Assembly (NCBI GenBank): GCA_902783175.1
Contig: CACZQA010000023.1
Location: forward strand, 1 to 8,452
Direction of reading: 5' to 3'
DNA length: 8,452 bases
DNA from: an uncultured Coriobacteriaceae bacterium
GTDB lineage: Bacteria > Actinomycetota > Coriobacteriia > Coriobacteriales > QAMH01
In this document: in pieces, positions 5,352 to 8,452 of the stretch
How the letters are laid out: every line of letters starts with the position of its first letter
Numbering within the stretch: the stretch's first letter is position 1
The notes under the pieces: generated by a model
What the model was told of the DNA's origin: nothing
The model's input: the letters and a program-made list of their open reading frames with translations, nothing else
The model's database searches: none
Translations under genes and position numbers: made by a program

Positions 5352-7259
5352 ATGGCTTATTTACCGACGAACCGACAAGAGATGGAAGCGCGCGGCTGGG
5401 ACCGCGTCGACTTCGTGTACGTGAGCGGCGACGCGTACGTCGACCACCCCTCGTTTGGCATGGCGATCATCACGCGCCTGCTCGAGGCGCATGGCTTCAA
5501 GGTGGGCGTGATCGCGCAGCCCGACTGGCGCGACCCGAGCAGCATCGCCGTGTTCGGCGAACCGAAGCTCGGCTTTCTCGTGTCCTCGGGCAACATGGAC
5601 TCGATGGTCAACCACTACACCGTCGCCAAGCACCGCCGCAAGACCGATGCGTACTCGCCCGGCGGCAAGATGGGGCTGCGCCCCGACCACGCGTGCGTCG
5701 TCTACGGCAACCTCATCAGGCGCACATTCAAGCACACCCCGATCATCCTGGGCGGCATCGAGGCGTCGCTGCGGAGGCTTTCGCACTACGACTACTGGGA
5801 CGACAAGCTGCGCCGCTCGGTCCTGCTCGACTCCGGCGCCGACCTCGTGAGCTACGGCATGGGCGAGAAGTCCATCGTCGCCATCGCCGAGGCGCTGCAG
5901 GCGGGGCTGAAGATGGAGGACCTGACCTTCATCCCCGGCACCGTGTACAAGTGCCGCTCGATCGGCCATTGCTTTGAGCCGGTGGTCCTGCCCGCCTTCG
6001 AGCAGATGCAGGCGGACAAGGGCGTCTACGCCAGGAGCTTTGGCATGCAGTACCGAAACCTCGACCCGTTTTCGGCGCACACCGTCGTGGAGGAGTACCC
6101 CCACGGCGTCTTCGTCGTGCAGAACCCACCGTCGGAGCCGCTTTCGACCGAGGAGATGGACGCCGTCTACGCGCTGCCCTACGAGCGAAGCTACCACCCC
6201 TCCTACGAGAAGGCGGGCGGGATCCCCGCCATCAAGGAAGTCAAGTTCTCGATCATCAGCAACCGCGGCTGCCTGGGCGAGTGCGCCTTCTGCGCGCTCA
6301 ACTTCCACCAGGGGCGCATCATCCAGTCCAGAAGCGACGAGTCTATTCTGGCGGAGGCCGAGGCGATGACGCACGACCCTGCCTTCAAGGGCTACATCAA
6401 CGACGTCGGCGGCCCGACGGCCAACTTCCTCAAACCGGCCTGCGGCAAGCAGCTCAAAGCGGGCGCTTGCATCGACCGGCGCTGTCTGTCCCCCGAGCCC
6501 TGCAAGGCGCTCGAGGTGTCGCACAAGCGCTTCGTCAAGCTGCTGCGCAAGCTCCGTGCCCTGCCCGGCGTCAAGAAGGTCTTCATCCGCAGCGGCATCC
6601 GCTTCGACTACTGCCTGCTGGACAAGGACCGCTCCTTCATCCGCGAGCTCGTGGACTACCACGTGAGCGGGCAGCTGCGTCTGGCGCCCGAGCACGTCTC
6701 AAACGCCGTGCTCAAGGTGATGGGAAAGCCCCGCAACGAGGTGTACCAGCAGTTCGTGCGCGAGTTCGACAAGGAGACGAAGAAGGCCGGCAAAGAGCAG
6801 TACGTCGTGCCGTACCTCATGTCCTCGCATCCGGGGTCGACGATGAAAGAGGCCGTCGAGCTGGCCGAGTTCTGCCGCGACCTGGGCTACAACCCCGAGC
6901 AAGTGTCCGATTTCTACCCCACGCCGTCGACCGTCTCGACGTGCATCTACTACACCGGCATCGACCCGCGCACCATGGAGCGCGTGTACTGCCCCACCGA
7001 TCCGCACGAGAAGGCGATGCAGCGCGCGCTTATCCAGTACCGCAACCCGAAAAACCACGACCTCGTCGTCGAGGCGCTGAAGAAGGCGGGGCGCGAGGAC
7101 CTCATCGGCTACGACAAGAAGTGCCTCGTGCGTCCGGGAAAGGCCGGCAAGGGTCCGAAGCGCAAGGGGGCGGGCCAGGCGCGCAAGGCGCCCAAGAGCG
7201 CCGCTCGAAAGGACGCGCGGCGAAACGGTGCACCCGCGCGCAAGCCCCGCCGCGCGTAG
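5352..7259 (+). CDS. ygiQ: YgiQ-family (UPF0313) radical SAM protein
   Basis: The product is 635 residues. The N-terminal part (1-about 290) has the YgiQ hallmarks GDAYVDHPSFGMAII (26-40), GVIAQPDW (52-59), GNMDSM (80-85) and LGGIEASLRR (133-142). The radical SAM core then begins with the 4Fe-4S motif C307-x3-C311-x2-C314 (GCLGECAFC), so SAM cleavage to a deoxyadenosyl radical is expected. A second cysteine group, C364, C373, C378 and C384, follows DVGGPTANF and matches the pattern I recall from E. coli YgiQ. The RLAPEHVS, KEQYVVPYLMSSHPG and DFYPTP stretches are also family-typical. Residues about 591-635 form a Lys/Arg/Ala/Gly/Pro-rich, probably disordered tail. The open frame continues far upstream, but 5352 fits the family N-terminus and the promoter position. 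The substrate and reaction are unknown. The gene is divergent from yigZ and convergent with the gene ending at 7369. Confidence 0.96.
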   Translation: MAYLPTNRQEMEARGWDRVDFVYVSGDAYVDHPSFGMAIITRLLEAHGFKVGVIAQPDWRDPSSIAVFGEPKLGFLVSSGNMDSMVNHYTVAKHRRKTDAYSPGGKMGLRPDHACVVYGNLIRRTFKHTPIILGGIEASLRRLSHYDYWDDKLRRSVLLDSGADLVSYGMGEKSIVAIAEALQAGLKMEDLTFIPGTVYKCRSIGHCFEPVVLPAFEQMQADKGVYARSFGMQYRNLDPFSAHTVVEEYPHGVFVVQNPPSEPLSTEEMDAVYALPYERSYHPSYEKAGGIPAIKEVKFSIISNRGCLGECAFCALNFHQGRIIQSRSDESILAEAEAMTHDPAFKGYINDVGGPTANFLKPACGKQLKAGACIDRRCLSPEPCKALEVSHKRFVKLLRKLRALPGVKKVFIRSGIRFDYCLLDKDRSFIRELVDYHVSGQLRLAPEHVSNAVLKVMGKPRNEVYQQFVREFDKETKKAGKEQYVVPYLMSSHPGSTMKEAVELAEFCRDLGYNPEQVSDFYPTPSTVSTCIYYTGIDPRTMERVYCPTDPHEKAMQRALIQYRNPKNHDLVVEALKKAGREDLIGYDKKCLVRPGKAGKGPKRKGAGQARKAPKSAARKDARRNGAPARKPRRA

Positions 7260-7270
7260 CCCACAAATAG

Positions 7271-7288
7271 CCACCGAGAACCGACCCC
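7271..7288 (+). repeat. 18-bp repeat, copy 1
   Basis: ccaccgagaaccgacccc, followed two bases later by tgg. It differs from copy 2 at a single base (fourth position) and begins 54 bp before it. The outer bases agcca/tggct (7269-7273 and 7291-7295) can pair weakly. Confidence 0.7.
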
Positions 7289-7324
7289 ATTGGCTCTGCT
7301 ACCGGACGCCGTCTGCTATTGGGA

Positions 7325-7342
7325 CCAGCGAGAACCGACCCC
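7325..7342 (+). repeat. 18-bp repeat, copy 2
   Basis: ccagcgagaaccgacccc, followed three bases later by tgg. It matches 17 of 18 bases of copy 1. Its 3' half, ccgacccc, is the left arm of the hairpin at 7335-7367. Confidence 0.7.
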
Positions 7343-7367
7343 GAGTGGACGGCCCTTGAGGGGTCGG
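7335..7367. terminator. Convergent-gene hairpin, possible bidirectional terminator
   Basis: ccgacccc (7335-7342) pairs perfectly with ggggtcgg (7360-7367) around a 17-nt loop, one base beyond the stop of the minus-strand gene. On the minus strand the stem is followed by TTCTCG, and on the plus strand by gctagtcttt. The eight-pair GC-rich stem and location between convergent genes suit a terminator, but neither side has a real T run. It may instead be part of the repeat element. Confidence 0.4.
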
Positions 7368-7368
7368 G

Positions 7369-8452
7369 CTAGTCTTTGCGCTTGGGACGGTAGGTCATCG
7401 AAAACGGGCTGCTGCGCGGCGTTCCGAACTCGTAGGGTGTCTGACCCGTCACGGCATCTGCGTTGAAGCCGGGCGCCTTGAGCGGATGTGCGCTCTGCCG
7501 CACCTGCTCCTTTTCCTGCTCGCGCAGCTTCATCTTGAGATAGTCTCCGCGTTCGAAGCGCATGTAGCGCTTGCGCAGGGTCACGATGAACGGGTCATCC
7601 TCGTAGTCCTTCAGGTCCTCCTCGGGGTCGCGCTGCTCGTTGGTGCCGTTGTCGAAGCTGTAGTCACGCTCCATGTCGTCTGCCTCGCTTTCGTCTGCAG
7701 GGCGCGAATCCGTGCCCGCATTTCCTCCGTCTTCGGATGCATCCTCCCCCTCGGAAGGCTCGCCACCCGCTTGCTCGCTCTCATCGTCCTCGTCGTCGCC
7801 CGCAGCCTCAGACGGACGCGGAGCATCGGAGCCCGAGCCGCCCGAGCTCTCGTCGCCTTGCGCCCCCTGCGTGGGGTCGTCTCCCCGGCGGGAACTGCCA
7901 TCGCCTCCGCCGGAAGCGCCGCCGTTACCGGAGCCGTCGCCCGAAGTGCCGCCCTCGCCGGGGCCGGCGCCATCGGTTCCGTCCGCCGTGCCATCTCCGT
8001 CGGCGCCGCCGTCAGGCGACGCGTCATCCGAGCCGCCCTTCGAGCGCCTGTCCGAGCGTTCGCCCGATTCACCCGACGAATCCGAATCGCCCGTCCCGTC
8101 GGAATCGGTCGTGCCGCTCTCGCCGCCAGCACCATCGCCGCCGGAGGCTCCCCCGGAGCCGCTCACATCACGCGACCCGGCATTGCCCGCGCCGCCTTGT
8201 GGCGTGCCCGGCTGCGTAGAAGAGCCCGAGCCTGACCGACCGCCCTCGGGACTGCCGGTCAGGCCACCGAACCCGGCCATGTCGTTTTCGCCGAACGAGA
8301 GGTCCGTATCCGATTCCGAACGCGCCTGGTCCTCGTGGCGATGCGAGTCCTTGCCCCGAGCAGGCTCATCGCTCCTGCTCGACGTGTCCTGTGCGTTGCT
8401 GCCGCGCGAAGACCCGGCGCCCGCCGTCTGCGAGCACGTATCGCCGCGCGAA
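7369..8452 (-). CDS. Unrecognised protein with long Gly/Ser/acidic disordered region (5' end outside window)
   Basis: The frame is open from the right edge to the TAG at 7369, giving 360 visible residues. The Met at 8280 is not a credible start: there is no SD before it, and the same Ser/Asp/Gly-rich sequence continues through 8281-8451, so the gene begins beyond the window. The first roughly 257 visible residues are low complexity (Gly, Ser, Asp, Glu, some Pro/Thr/Arg) and should be disordered. The last 103 (7372-7680) differ. An acidic stretch (EEDLKDYEDDPF) leads into a highly charged probable helix (LRKRYMRFERGDYLKMKLREQ), ending in a Pro/Tyr/Phe-containing basic tail (YRPKRKD). There are no membrane segments or known motifs in view. 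I do not recognise the family. It could be the tail of a larger membrane, surface or secretion-related protein, but nothing visible decides this. Confidence 0.75.
   Translation of the reverse strand, partial: SRGDTCSQTAGAGSSRGSNAQDTSSRSDEPARGKDSHRHEDQARSESDTDLSFGENDMAGFGGLTGSPEGGRSGSGSSTQPGTPQGGAGNAGSRDVSGSGGASGGDGAGGESGTTDSDGTGDSDSSGESGERSDRRSKGGSDDASPDGGADGDGTADGTDGAGPGEGGTSGDGSGNGGASGGGDGSSRRGDDPTQGAQGDESSGGSGSDAPRPSEAAGDDEDDESEQAGGEPSEGEDASEDGGNAGTDSRPADESEADDMERDYSFDNGTNEQRDPEEDLKDYEDDPFIVTLRKRYMRFERGDYLKMKLREQEKEQVRQSAHPLKAPGFNADAVTGQTPYEFGTPRSSPFSMTYRPKRKD
7681..8452 (-). repeat. Low-complexity Gly/Ser/Asp/Glu-coding tract
   Basis: About 770 bp of imperfect short repeats built from GGC/AGC/TCG/GAC/GAG-type codons on the minus strand, with recurring GGxGxGGxSG and DGxGxxDGT-like phrases. 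No exact long tandem unit is seen. It is continuous with the coding frame and reaches the window edge. Confidence 0.65.

Noticed and set aside
5361..6695. Minus-strand open frame of 444 codons opposite the radical SAM gene
   Set aside because: Antisense shadow caused by codon bias; no motifs and no SD, and the plus strand is firmly assigned.
7486..8235. Plus-strand open frame rich in Ala/Arg opposite the Gly/Ser tract
   Set aside because: It is the antisense reading of low-complexity codons and looks pseudo-hydrophobic only because of that. The opposite frame is open over the full length to the edge.
8278..8280. Met at 8280 as the start of the right-hand protein
   Set aside because: No SD, and the same biased composition and open frame continue to the window edge.

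Overview
This 8.45 kb stretch is GC-rich bacterial DNA with dense gene packing, tight codon bias (long open frames even on antisense strands) and Gram-positive-style genes. The style fits a high-GC actinobacterium, possibly a gut Coriobacteriia/Eggerthella-type organism. That placement is inference from composition and gene style, not a database match.

Layout, left to right. (1) 1-170 holds a strong GC-rich hairpin terminator (27-70) and no gene. (2) 171-680, minus strand: a small soluble all-helical protein that looks TerB-like, with its own SD and a possible promoter in the 89-bp gap to its right. (3) 770-4601, minus strand: a two-gene ABC transporter unit, a MacB/LolD-type ATPase (3900-4601) followed after 7 bp by a 1040-residue FtsX/MacB-type permease (770-3892) whose first extracellular domain carries a very regular long coiled coil. 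(4) 4632-5303, minus strand: a YigZ/IMPACT-family protein, 30 bp upstream of the ATPase and possibly co-transcribed with it. (5) 5304-5351: a 48-bp divergent intergenic region containing two opposed -10 boxes, each exactly 6 nt from an ATG, which suggests both flanking genes make leaderless mRNAs. (6) 5352-7259, plus strand: a YgiQ-family (UPF0313) radical SAM protein. (7) 7260-7368: a convergent intergenic region with two near-identical 18-bp repeats and an inverted copy of their core, resembling a REP-like element and/or a bidirectional terminator. (8) 7369 to the right edge, minus strand: the C-terminal part of an unrecognised protein with a long Gly/Ser/Asp/Glu-rich disordered segment. Its true start lies outside the window.

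The ATPase and permease should form one membrane machine that uses cytoplasmic ATP hydrolysis to move an extracytoplasmic domain (mechanotransmission, or export of a lipid, peptide or drug). YigZ and YgiQ are widespread conserved proteins of uncertain function, here sharing one compact divergent promoter region. I see no phage, insertion sequence, CRISPR, tRNA or rRNA. The window does not contain a clearly new multi-gene system. The best leads are the twin leaderless promoter arrangement, the heptad-perfect coil in the permease, and the repeat pair at 7271-7367.
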